Assembly (NCBI GenBank): GCA_016932575.1
Contig: JAFGCO010000017.1
Span: 1-64,000, forward strand
DNA: 64,000 nt
Direction of reading: 5' to 3'
Origin: a bacterium
GTDB lineage: Bacteria; Zhuqueibacterota; QNDG01; JAFGCO01
Below, in pieces: positions 31,101 through 37,653 of the stretch. Position 1 is the first letter of the stretch, and every line of letters starts with the position of its first letter. Both the position numbers and the translations under genes were made by a program. The notes under the pieces were generated by a model that worked only from the letters and a program-made list of their open reading frames with translations, ran no database searches and was not told the origin of the DNA.

Positions 31101-31361
31101 GCACTTGCGGAAGATTATGAGGGTGTGAATATAGGTGATACAAGGGTTTATCGTCCAGTTTTACTTTTTGTAACGGATCGAACAGGCATTCATGTTACCA
31201 ATCAGGACGGAGATGTACTGGAACATATACCCAATACAGAGGATCAGAAAGGCATTTTTTACGATTTAATCGTTCAGGGTTATGGAAAATCCTGTCAATT
31301 GTTTGTCTGGAATCGTCAAGCAGGGCATGTTGAGTGGTTTAAGGCAGAACCGGTGAAATAA
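28104..31361 (+). CDS. Large exported TPR protein with C-terminal NHL/beta-propeller-like region
   Basis: 1085 residues from ATG 28104, which has TTGGAGC upstream and begins a clear signal peptide (MKLIKGMQGFLSLMICLMLI). An ATG at 28071 directly after the previous stop is the alternative. Residues about 30-700 are helical TPR-like repeats, for example ALSYFDRSEYETAIVRLIDHA, KAKEIFVELIQRQKSLRSLF and YLAEIFIHENNHLAAAECY. Residues about 890-1085 look like propeller blades (SPEGVAVDSSGHIYITDVDQ is the NHL pattern). It is the last gene of the operon. It is probably a periplasmic scaffold linking the motor to the outer-membrane parts; this is inferred from position only. Confidence 0.75.
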   Translation: MKLIKGMQGFLSLMICLMLIISGVSFGQLPEEKVVLSEDLSEALSYFDRSEYETAIVRLIDHAKKFAAESGIAYYFVAESHYNLALAAKISKEDRIQHLESVIIYLNSAVENGLEESYPEKSDEVVYKRAWANFRLSELTCQPLEKLSIAYNNFDFIAGGLEDHKMTPEGAYMSAEVLIQKSMLRRIELYRSVNAGERISIAKDIIQDLRIAQKHLEDVVKSSIASQYLQACAKFQLQNIQLILAKTNAKLKPEVYQEVRGGESASNGREAAVKYLQSLQFETVNQNLSQAMAVQFHPLIQYSKTYATIFEYLITGEQVFEVNIALDSLPRPRFRQDYLFFQANRDHKADIQEQRFIQLAKTSESYYYEVSTIYPEALYWLGWVQYISGEKDSKNSFQSYLSVTGNDACDLRVNFLREDAQMRLFYLTFDHNATNPGQLKSLKQALSGFNPTVPSIKKERNLLLSLTRVGLGEQAGSIFSNVDEVVELIRYMLPKAALVYGQERAQYLKYLDSLLKITQYQKSDQTKFFQGIVAFLRAEIQPEDQQVLKFYKQAADIMETLEKGNNKYQHEARYIIARAYFDAAKHESDKNEKEKLYRKAKEIFVELIQRQKSLRSLFYLAEIFIHENNHLAAAECYQSVINTTCRIDGGEFWCASARAGLRNSRNRGDLGEIRDIPIDNVEFPENLNKVDNEEITLEQFGYQKYVMKKLWAESIDRLIQFGLPNRMLYPAENRISDSRFAQRDFGQQTAGLSEQIIGLKSGLVLNVVLPQDLLASEQGVLVFYNGKLLPKERDGYRVEDIPLNEKALLEIRNDRCYVYRKKFRFTQPRQMHLIIPLIQKFRFRRINHIPDIEKHTIHFPGRLDKNTLFVTGHQISESSELYYHFNEKLNLRDLTIAGDRILAVKDSATYLLQYHLDGSIPDDARDRTLPLYFPASNYALKSPEGVAVDSSGHIYITDVDQNQLFIFDSNGRFRSVIGNIATVQNDTIPKVSFFRPKRVALAEDYEGVNIGDTRVYRPVLLFVTDRTGIHVTNQDGDVLEHIPNTEDQKGIFYDLIVQGYGKSCQLFVWNRQAGHVEWFKAEPVK

Positions 31362-31695
31362 GTAGGTTTTGATATTTGAACATCTGTTTTCTGTAATTCA
31401 GATTAAATGGATATGCTCTATGAGTAATTTTTATCCGTAGTATGCCTTGAATGAGATTAGAGACTGTATTCCCTTTTTTTAAAAAATATTTGTAATTGCA
31501 ATCTTTTTTGCTGCTCACTGATAAGTAAATGAAGATCAAACTCTCTATGATATCAATACATTATCATCTATTTAAAATAAGCTTTGATTTGGTACAATAT
31601 TAACTCAATAAATATTTCCTGCCGATCGGTCGATTGATTCAGTTTGACTGCTAAAAATCATTTTTATTCAAATATATGATTGTTATTAAATATTT
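31362..31695. other. 334-bp AT-rich gap after the surface operon
   Basis: No gene, tRNA or strong GC-rich terminator seen. A possible promoter for the next gene is TTTAAA, 17 bases, TACAAT around 31575-31605. A run of T followed by A (CCCTTTTTTTAAAAAA near 31472-31486) might mark transcript ends but has no clear stem. Confidence 0.4.
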
Positions 31696-32583
31696 ATGAA
31701 TACAAACTCTGTAATAAATACGAGGGTTTTTGTCAATCCGGACTCAAAACCCCGCAGAATTCGTCAATATCTGAAACAGGCCCTGTCCATGCTGAGGTCC
31801 GCTGGATTTCAGTTGTCAGTCTATTTCACTCAGGGGGCAGGAGAAATTATGATCAAAGCCAGACAGGCTGCACTGGAAGGATATGACGCAATCATTATTG
31901 CGGGCGGAGATGGAACTTTAAATGAAGGCATTAATGGTATTCTGCCCAATCAGGTGACTGTTGGTATTCTCCCATTTGGAGGAAGCAATGTCCTCGCGCG
32001 AGAATTGAAAATCCCTTTAAATCCCCTGGAAGCTGCACAGGTGATTTGCCAGAGACATAAAAAACGGATTGATCTTGGATTGATTCATGGCAGGTATTTT
32101 TCAATGATGGCCAGCTGCGGTTATGATGCATACGCAATCAGTCGTACAAGCCGAAGAATAAAGAAAATAATTCATCGATATGCTTATGTGTGGGCAGGCA
32201 TTAAAGATTTTCTCGGATATCAGCCTTCTGAAATTCATGTCAATCTGGATGATGGTAAAGTCATGGATACCGGCACTTTTGTCGTCCTTGGCAATACACA
32301 TTTCTATGGTGGATTTCATCAAATAACACCATTTGCTGAGGTCGACGACGGATTCCTGGATGTGTGTGTTTATAAGGGAACAACACAGATTGGATTAATT
32401 CAGTTTGCGTTGAATATGCTTTCGAAGAAACATTTAAACATGCGGGATGTGAGATACTATCGTGTAAAAAAGGCAATACTTTATTCTGAAAAACCGACAC
32501 TGGTTCAGGTAGACGGAGATATCTTTGGAAACCTGCCGATGACAGCAGAGGTTGCGCCAAAAATTCTGGAAATATATTATTGA
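31696..32583 (+). CDS. Diacylglycerol/lipid kinase family protein (YegS/DagK_cat)
   Basis: 295 residues. The signature GGDGTLNEGINGI (nucleotide binding) and LPFGGSNVLARELKIP are diagnostic of the DagK/YegS/sphingosine-kinase fold. The C-terminal half with LVQVDGDIFGNLP fits the second domain. It phosphorylates a lipid such as diacylglycerol using ATP at the inner membrane. In family members G-T-x-N-D/V near the P-loop-like site contacts ATP; here it reads G-S-N-V. The exact lipid substrate is unknown. Monocistronic by spacing. Confidence 0.9.
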   Translation: MNTNSVINTRVFVNPDSKPRRIRQYLKQALSMLRSAGFQLSVYFTQGAGEIMIKARQAALEGYDAIIIAGGDGTLNEGINGILPNQVTVGILPFGGSNVLARELKIPLNPLEAAQVICQRHKKRIDLGLIHGRYFSMMASCGYDAYAISRTSRRIKKIIHRYAYVWAGIKDFLGYQPSEIHVNLDDGKVMDTGTFVVLGNTHFYGGFHQITPFAEVDDGFLDVCVYKGTTQIGLIQFALNMLSKKHLNMRDVRYYRVKKAILYSEKPTLVQVDGDIFGNLPMTAEVAPKILEIYY

Positions 32584-32763
32584 TCGGTTTTAAAGGAAGT
32601 ATCAAAAAAACTGAATGATCCTTATTGAATGGACAGTATTTTACAAGCTGATAATTTTATCAATACCAATATGGATATTTAAAAATACTTGATTTACTGA
32701 AATACTTGATTTACATTTTGTTGAATTGATTGACATTATTATACTGACCAACAGACCAATATT

Positions 32764-33753
32764 ATGCCTGCCAATTTGCCTCCTGATTATTATGCTGCAG
32801 AACGTAGATTCCGGGCTGCAACAGATATTCAGGAAAAAATAGAGATCCTTAGAGACATGCTGGCCATTATGCCAAAACACAAGGGCACTGATCATTTACA
32901 GGGAGACCTGAAGCGCAAAATCGCTAAACTCAATTCAGAAGCGCAAAAGAAAAAGGGAGCCAATCGTCAATCTGCATTTGATCATATCCCTGTTGAAGGG
33001 GCCGGACAGGCCGTATTGGTTGGATTGCCAAATTCGGGTAAATCTTCAATTATCAACTACCTGACCCACGCTCATACAGATGTTGCAGATTTTCCATTTT
33101 CAACGTACAAACCTGTTTGCGGAATGATGCCGTTTCAGGATATTCAAGTCCAGTTGGTTGATTTACCTCCCATCGCAGAAAATATAACGGAATCCTGGGT
33201 ATATAATATTATTCGGCTGGCAGATGTTATTATTTTGACCATTGATCTTTCCGATGATAAAATAATAGAACAAATTTTAAGATTAAAGCAAGGTTTGTCA
33301 GATCATCATATTCAAATTGTTATCCGGGGTGAAAGACGGCCTCAGGGACCGGTTGCGAGAAAAACAACTCTGCTGCTGGGAACCAAATCAGATTCACCAG
33401 GCGCTTTGAAAAATTGGAATCGATGTATTGAAAATCTTCCCGGCTCAATCGCCCATACAAAAATTTCTTTCAATCCGAATGACGGTTTGGATAAATTCAG
33501 ACAGATATTGTTTCGGTGTCTGCATATCGTTCGTGTTTATACAAAAACACCGGGTAAAGAGGCGGACATGGAAAGGCCTTATATTCTAGTAAAAAACGCT
33601 AATGTCTGGGATGCTGCCTCTGTTATTCATAAAGAGCTGGCCGATCATATGATCTATGCACGTATTTGGGGATCTGAGAAGTATGATGGTCAGCGTGTAA
33701 ACCGGGATCATATTCTTGAAGACGGTGATATTCTTGAAATTCATACGAAATAA
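32764..33753 (+). CDS. DRG/Obg-like GTPase with C-terminal TGS domain
   Basis: 329 residues. N-terminal helical region, then the G1 loop GLPNSGKS (87-94), G2 around FPFSTYKPVCG, G3 as DLPP, and a C-terminal TGS domain (about 265-329, IYARIWGSEKYDGQRVNRDHILEDGDILEIHTK as family pattern region). It resembles the DRG and archaeal TGS-GTPase group, which acts on ribosomes. The G4 position reads GTKSD in place of the usual NKxD, so guanine specificity may be altered. The next gene starts 9 bases downstream with an AAGGAG site in between. Confidence 0.82.
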   Translation: MPANLPPDYYAAERRFRAATDIQEKIEILRDMLAIMPKHKGTDHLQGDLKRKIAKLNSEAQKKKGANRQSAFDHIPVEGAGQAVLVGLPNSGKSSIINYLTHAHTDVADFPFSTYKPVCGMMPFQDIQVQLVDLPPIAENITESWVYNIIRLADVIILTIDLSDDKIIEQILRLKQGLSDHHIQIVIRGERRPQGPVARKTTLLLGTKSDSPGALKNWNRCIENLPGSIAHTKISFNPNDGLDKFRQILFRCLHIVRVYTKTPGKEADMERPYILVKNANVWDAASVIHKELADHMIYARIWGSEKYDGQRVNRDHILEDGDILEIHTK

Positions 33754-33762
33754 GGAGCGTTT

Positions 33763-34584
33763 ATGAGTGAGGAGATCAGACCTTCAATTTTAGCCGGGAC
33801 CTGGTATCCGAAGAATCCGGATAAACTGAAGCATATGATTCAGAAATATTTGGATCATGTGGAGATACCATCGATCAAAAGCCGCATATTCGGACTTATT
33901 ACTCCGCATGCCGGTTATATCTATTCCGGTCAAACCGCTGCTTATGGCTATAAACAATTGCTTCATCGTGAGATTGATGTTGTAGCCATCTTTTGTCCTA
34001 TGCACCACTATGGACCCGGCAACTATGTTGTCAACGGAGATATTGCTTATGAAACGCCATTGGGGGATGTGCCGGTAAACCGGAATTTGCTGAATCGATT
34101 GAAAAAATATGTGGAGATTGAAGAGATGTTTTTTGATCAGGAACATGCTATTGAAATTCAGCTGCCATTTCTTCAATCGGTACTAAAGAATTTCAGTATT
34201 TTACCTATTATGGTTGGACATAATCATGTCAATGATGTTGAGGATATGGTATCGGGATTGGTAGAAATCTTACACGATCAAAGTGCTTTACTCGTTGCCA
34301 GTTCTGATATGCATCATATGAATGATTATGATGCTGTCAAGTTAAATGATACCATGGTCGTTGATGCATTAAAAACATATGATCTCACGAATATCAGGGA
34401 TGTATTGTCTTCTTCAGGATGCAGTGTATGCGGAAGGGTTCCGATTTCTGTTGTGCTGGAAACTGCAAAACGTCTCGGTGCGATGAATATTCAGGTTTTA
34501 AGTCAGACGAATTCTGCGGACGTTATTGGGAGTTATATTCCTGGACAGTACACGGTAGGGTATTTGTCTGCGGCTGTTTACTGA
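33763..34584 (+). CDS. MEMO1-family protein (AmmeMemoRadiSam system protein B)
   Basis: 273 residues, full family length. Family landmarks are RPSILAGTWYPKNPDKL at the start, GLITPHAGYIYSGQTAAYGYK, then MHHYGP, the EHAIEIQLPFL stretch, and SSDMHHMNDYD. The His/Asp/Cys residues in these blocks line a metal-binding cleft related to LigB dioxygenases. In many prokaryotes it is coded with an AMMECR1 protein and a radical SAM enzyme. Neither is adjacent here. The biochemical role is unsettled. AAGGAG lies upstream of the ATG. Confidence 0.92.
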   Translation: MSEEIRPSILAGTWYPKNPDKLKHMIQKYLDHVEIPSIKSRIFGLITPHAGYIYSGQTAAYGYKQLLHREIDVVAIFCPMHHYGPGNYVVNGDIAYETPLGDVPVNRNLLNRLKKYVEIEEMFFDQEHAIEIQLPFLQSVLKNFSILPIMVGHNHVNDVEDMVSGLVEILHDQSALLVASSDMHHMNDYDAVKLNDTMVVDALKTYDLTNIRDVLSSSGCSVCGRVPISVVLETAKRLGAMNIQVLSQTNSADVIGSYIPGQYTVGYLSAAVY

Positions 34585-34625
34585 AAAATTCACTTGATTA
34601 TATAACGGAACATCATTATATTAAA

Positions 34626-34666
34626 AATAATATTAGTTATTATTATTGTTTTTATAATGATTTCTA
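34626..34666 (+). promoter_or_regulatory. Candidate Fur/PerR operator before the fur-like gene
   Basis: AATAATA (34626-34632) and TATTATT (34638-34644) form an inverted repeat with a 5-base centre, 19 bases in all. A second element at 34652-34666 (TTATAATGATTTCTA) matches the left half of the Bacillus PerR box (TTATAATNATTATAA) perfectly and the right half partly. Both are just before the regulator's ATG, which suggests autoregulation. The whole region is AT-rich, so chance is a real concern. Confidence 0.4.
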
Positions 34667-34669
34667 AGA

Positions 34670-35071
34670 ATGGATTTGAAAATCACCAAATACAGCCGGC
34701 AGCGAGATATAATCCTTCGTATTTTACGTTCAACGAAATGTCATCCAACCGCCGACTGGATTTATGAAAAAGTAAAAAAAGAAATCCCGAACATCAGTCT
34801 GGGAACTGTGTATCGCAATCTGAATTTTCTGGCAGATAAAGGGAAGATCAGGCGATTTAGTTTTGGCGGTACGACAGCACAATTTGACGGGGATTTGCGT
34901 GACCATTATCATATACGTTGTGATTGGTGTAAACGTATCGAAGATGTCCCGCATATATCAACTCGTATTTCTTGTCAGGAAATTGAGAGTTTGACAGGAT
35001 ACCGTATTCACTCGCTGAATTTGTTTTTTTCAGGTATTTGTCCGGAATGTCAGAGAAAGGGAGAACAATAG
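34670..35071 (+). CDS. Fur/PerR-family metalloregulator
   Basis: 133 residues. The winged-helix DNA-binding half contains RDIILRILRSTKCHPTADWIYE and NISLGTVYRNLNFLADKGKI. The dimerisation half has the metal-binding HYHIRCDWCKRIEDV (first CxxC) and FFSGICPECQ (second CxxC), the structural zinc site. Its neighbours (rubrerythrin, rubredoxin, ferritin, peroxiredoxin) suggest a PerR-like peroxide sensor, though Fur is not excluded. It ends 2 bases before the rubrerythrin ATG, so the two form an operon. The Shine-Dalgarno before the ATG is weak. Confidence 0.9.
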   Translation: MDLKITKYSRQRDIILRILRSTKCHPTADWIYEKVKKEIPNISLGTVYRNLNFLADKGKIRRFSFGGTTAQFDGDLRDHYHIRCDWCKRIEDVPHISTRISCQEIESLTGYRIHSLNLFFSGICPECQRKGEQ

Positions 35072-35073
35072 AT

Positions 35074-35577
35074 ATGAAAAAAATGACTGAAGAATTTTTA
35101 AGGGTATCCTATGCCGGAGAAAGTCAGGCGCACATGAAATACTTGATATTTGCAGCCAGGGCGGAACAGGAAGGTAAACTTAACCTGGCGAGGTTATTTA
35201 AAGCCATCGCCTATGCAGAGCAGGTCCATGCAACCAATCATTTCAAAGCGCTGGGTGATCTTGGTGATTCGATCGAGAATCTGGAATCGGCGATTGACGG
35301 AGAGAACTTTGAAGTTGAAGAAATGTATCCCGCGTATGATGTTGTAGCCAAACTGCAGGGTGAAAAAGCAGCAATACGATCGATTCATTATGCTATTGAA
35401 GCAGAAAAGATACACGCAGCGATGTATTCTGAGGCCAGACAGGCAGCAAAGGAAGGTCGTGATGTGGATTATGATAATATATATATCTGTCCTGTCTGCG
35501 GATACACTGTTGAAGGCAGGGCACCGGATACCTGTCCGGTTTGTAATGCGGTAAAGGATAAGTTTGTTCAGTTTTAA
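35074..35577 (+). CDS. Rubrerythrin
   Basis: 167 residues from ATG 35074, which follows the Fur-family stop by 2 bases; AAAGGGAG upstream is the ribosome site. The four-helix diiron domain has the iron ligands in YAGESQAHMKY and in AIEAEKIHAAMY. The C-terminal rubredoxin-like domain has CPVCGY...CPVCNA for one FeS4 iron. It reduces hydrogen peroxide to water in anaerobes with electrons from rubredoxin or NADH. Its start directly behind a PerR/Fur regulator and ahead of rubredoxin fits an oxidative-stress operon. Confidence 0.95.
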   Translation: MKKMTEEFLRVSYAGESQAHMKYLIFAARAEQEGKLNLARLFKAIAYAEQVHATNHFKALGDLGDSIENLESAIDGENFEVEEMYPAYDVVAKLQGEKAAIRSIHYAIEAEKIHAAMYSEARQAAKEGRDVDYDNIYICPVCGYTVEGRAPDTCPVCNAVKDKFVQF

Positions 35578-35623
35578 TCAAACATTGAGGTCGGAATAAA
35601 ATTAAAAATTCAAGGAGGTTGTT

Positions 35624-35782
35624 ATGGAAAAGTATGTCTGTGTTGTATGCGGTTATGTTTATGATCCGGAGAAAGGGGATCCGGATAATGGAGTGGATCC
35701 GGGAACAGCCTTTAAAGATATTCCTGATGATTGGGTATGCCCGGAATGTGGTGCGGGTAAAGAAGAATTCGAACTGGAATAA
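35624..35782 (+). CDS. Rubredoxin
   Basis: 52 residues. CVVCGY (CxxCG) near the N-terminus and CPECGA near the C-terminus bind a single iron. The family core [18 protein letters not shown] and [11 protein letters not shown] are intact. A strong AAGGAGG lies 7 bases before the ATG. It carries electrons, probably to the rubrerythrin encoded 46 bases upstream and to the superoxide reductase at 42399. Confidence 0.97.
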   Translation: MEKYVCVVCGYVYDPEKGDPDNGVDPGTAFKDIPDDWVCPECGAGKEEFELE

Positions 35783-35870
35783 TCATTGGCTGTAACTCTT
35801 TATATCAATGATCAGTTTAATGATCTGAACATTATCAATAACTTAAATGATATTCAAGGAGAATGAATTG

Positions 35871-36383
35871 ATGTTAGGTAATAAAATGGCAGTTGCTCTG
35901 AATGCGCAGATAAATAAAGAAATGTATTCGGCCTATTTATACATGGCAATGTCCGCTTATTCTGAAGAAAGGGGGCTGTCAGGTTTCGCTAACTGGTTTA
36001 TGGTTCAGTACAAAGAAGAAATGACGCATGCCATGAAAATCTATCATTATCTCCAGGAGCAGGGAGCAAAGATAAATTTAAAGGCGATTGAGGAACCACC
36101 ATCTGATTTTCAGTCACCCCTGGAGATGTTTAAAAAAACCCTCGTGCATGAACAGTTTGTTACCAAGAGTATTAATGAACTGGTCGATCTGGCTATTTCA
36201 GAGAATGACCATGCAACCCAGATTTTTCTGCAATGGTTTGTTACGGAACAGGTGGAAGAAGAAGCGAATGATCAAGAGATTATCGGAAAACTTGAAATGA
36301 TCGGTGACAATCCCGGAGCGCTTTTTATGATGGACAGGGAACTTGGATCTCGCACTTTTACCGATGAAACCCAGGAAGAATAG
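35871..36383 (+). CDS. Bacterial non-haem ferritin
   Basis: 170 residues from ATG 35871, chosen because AAGGAG sits 9 bases upstream and overlaps the longer frame's first codons. The four-helix bundle carries the ferroxidase ligands in NKEMYSAYLYMAM (Glu), YKEEMTHAMKIYHYL (Glu, His) and TEQVEEEANDQEIIGKL. It stores iron as a 24-mer and removes Fe(II) that would drive Fenton chemistry. It belongs to the oxidative-stress island. Confidence 0.95.
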   Translation: MLGNKMAVALNAQINKEMYSAYLYMAMSAYSEERGLSGFANWFMVQYKEEMTHAMKIYHYLQEQGAKINLKAIEEPPSDFQSPLEMFKKTLVHEQFVTKSINELVDLAISENDHATQIFLQWFVTEQVEEEANDQEIIGKLEMIGDNPGALFMMDRELGSRTFTDETQEE

Positions 36384-36394
36384 GGTGGATGTTA

Positions 36395-36862
36395 ATGAAT
36401 GTACTGACAATTGGCCAATCGGCCCCCGATTTCTGTTTGCCGGATACAGAAGAGAAACAAATCTGTCTGAAGAATTTTCAAGGCAAATGGGTGGTTCTTT
36501 ATTTTTATCCCAAGGATAATACATCCGGTTGTACTCTGGAGGCCATTCATTTTACTGAATCTTTAGCTCAATTTAAAGAACACAATGCAGTTGTCCTGGG
36601 TATCAGTCCTGATTCAGTGAAGAGTCACTGTAATTTTCGGGATAAACATGATTTGAAAGTGACGCTTCTCAGTGATTCTGATCATACGGTACTCGAGGCA
36701 TATGGCGTTTGGTCAGTAAAGAAAATGTATGGCAAAGAATACTATGGCGTAATGCGCAGTACATTCCTTATCGATCCTCAGGGACAAATTGTTGAAATAT
36801 GGAAAAAAGTGAAAGTGCCGGGGCACATAGAGACAATTCTTGAGAAATTACGGTCATTATAA
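36395..36862 (+). CDS. Thioredoxin-dependent peroxiredoxin, Bcp/PrxQ type
   Basis: 155 residues from ATG 36395, with GGGTGG 6 bases upstream; an in-frame ATG at 36389 overlaps that site. The thioredoxin fold has VVLYFYPKDNTSGCTLEA; the Cys in SGCT is peroxidatic (about Cys45), with the conserved Thr next to it and Arg in MRSTFLID. Canonical Bcp proteins have a second Cys five residues later; here that position is not Cys (GCTLEAIHF). The only other Cys visible are near the start (DFCLPD) and in SHCNFRDKH. A rho-independent terminator follows. Confidence 0.92.
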   Translation: MNVLTIGQSAPDFCLPDTEEKQICLKNFQGKWVVLYFYPKDNTSGCTLEAIHFTESLAQFKEHNAVVLGISPDSVKSHCNFRDKHDLKVTLLSDSDHTVLEAYGVWSVKKMYGKEYYGVMRSTFLIDPQGQIVEIWKKVKVPGHIETILEKLRSL

Positions 36863-36894
36863 TCATCAGAACGTTGTATTCCCGATTGATTCAT

Positions 36895-36940
36895 GATTGC
36901 CCTGCAGATAACGATCGACAGGGCAATCCATTCTTTTTTG
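36895..36940 (+). terminator. Rho-independent terminator after the peroxiredoxin gene
   Basis: GATTGCCCTG (36895-36904) pairs with CAGGGCAATC (36919-36928) across a 14-base loop. CATTCTTTTTTG follows. It marks the end of the oxidative-stress transcript and separates it from the response-regulator gene. Confidence 0.8.
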
Positions 36941-37111
36941 TCGTTTTTTCAATTCATTAAAAACCCATGATATCCTTTAATAAAGGCTTATTTATTCTGT
37001 TTTTTATTGACTCACTGAATTCGCATGCTTATATTGAAAAGTACAATATTAAAATAAGAATGATTATATTTCGTGTTTTCATTTTTGATATACAAAATGT
37101 AAGGTTTTTCA

Positions 37112-37510
37112 ATGTCTGTGGAGTATCATGTCCTGCTGATTGAAGACAATCCGGCAGATGCGCGTTTATTAGAACTCACTTTAAATGAGGTTGCCAAAAA
37201 TCATTCTTCAGATATAGTATTTAAATCACGATGGGTGAATTTATTGGAAACCGCGATTCAATATATCCGACAAAATAAATTTCACATCATTTTTCTTGAT
37301 TTATCACTTCCGGACAGTGATGGCCTTGACAGCATCGATGGTCTCCTTGCAGAGGCAGGGAGGATTCCTGTTATTGTTTTGAGTGGATCGATGGATACAT
37401 CCCTCTATGATGACGTTCTGGATCACGGGGCCCAGGGATATATATTGAAAAATGAACTTAATCCCGATCGGTTGTATTTATTATTAAAATCAACTATCAT
37501 CGGGTTTTAA
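37112..37510 (+). CDS. Stand-alone response-regulator receiver (CheY-like)
   Basis: 132 residues, receiver domain only. The acidic pair Glu11-Asp12 is in LLIEDNPADARLL, the phosphoacceptor is Asp63 in FLDLSLPDSDGL, Ser91 is in VLSGSMD, and Lys113 is in YILKNEL. The N-terminal EDNPADARLLEL is typical of receivers paired with phytochrome- or PAS-type histidine kinases. No kinase or output domain is in the window. TAAGG precedes the ATG. Its target is unknown. Confidence 0.9.
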   Translation: MSVEYHVLLIEDNPADARLLELTLNEVAKNHSSDIVFKSRWVNLLETAIQYIRQNKFHIIFLDLSLPDSDGLDSIDGLLAEAGRIPVIVLSGSMDTSLYDDVLDHGAQGYILKNELNPDRLYLLLKSTIIGF

Positions 37511-37653
37511 ATCGTATAGTTGCGATTTTGAAGAGGGGATTGACGATATCTTGTAAAGTTTTAAGAATATGCTTTTTATTTCGTTAAAAATTTATGTTAA
37601 ATATTGAAAAATATTTTATTTAATATATTATTCAACAAATAAGGAGAATTTTA

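Noticed and set aside
16014-31361. A canonical type IX secretion system
   Set aside because: Only PorV-like and sorting-domain proteins are present; SprA, PorK/L/M/N and PorU were not seen in the window.
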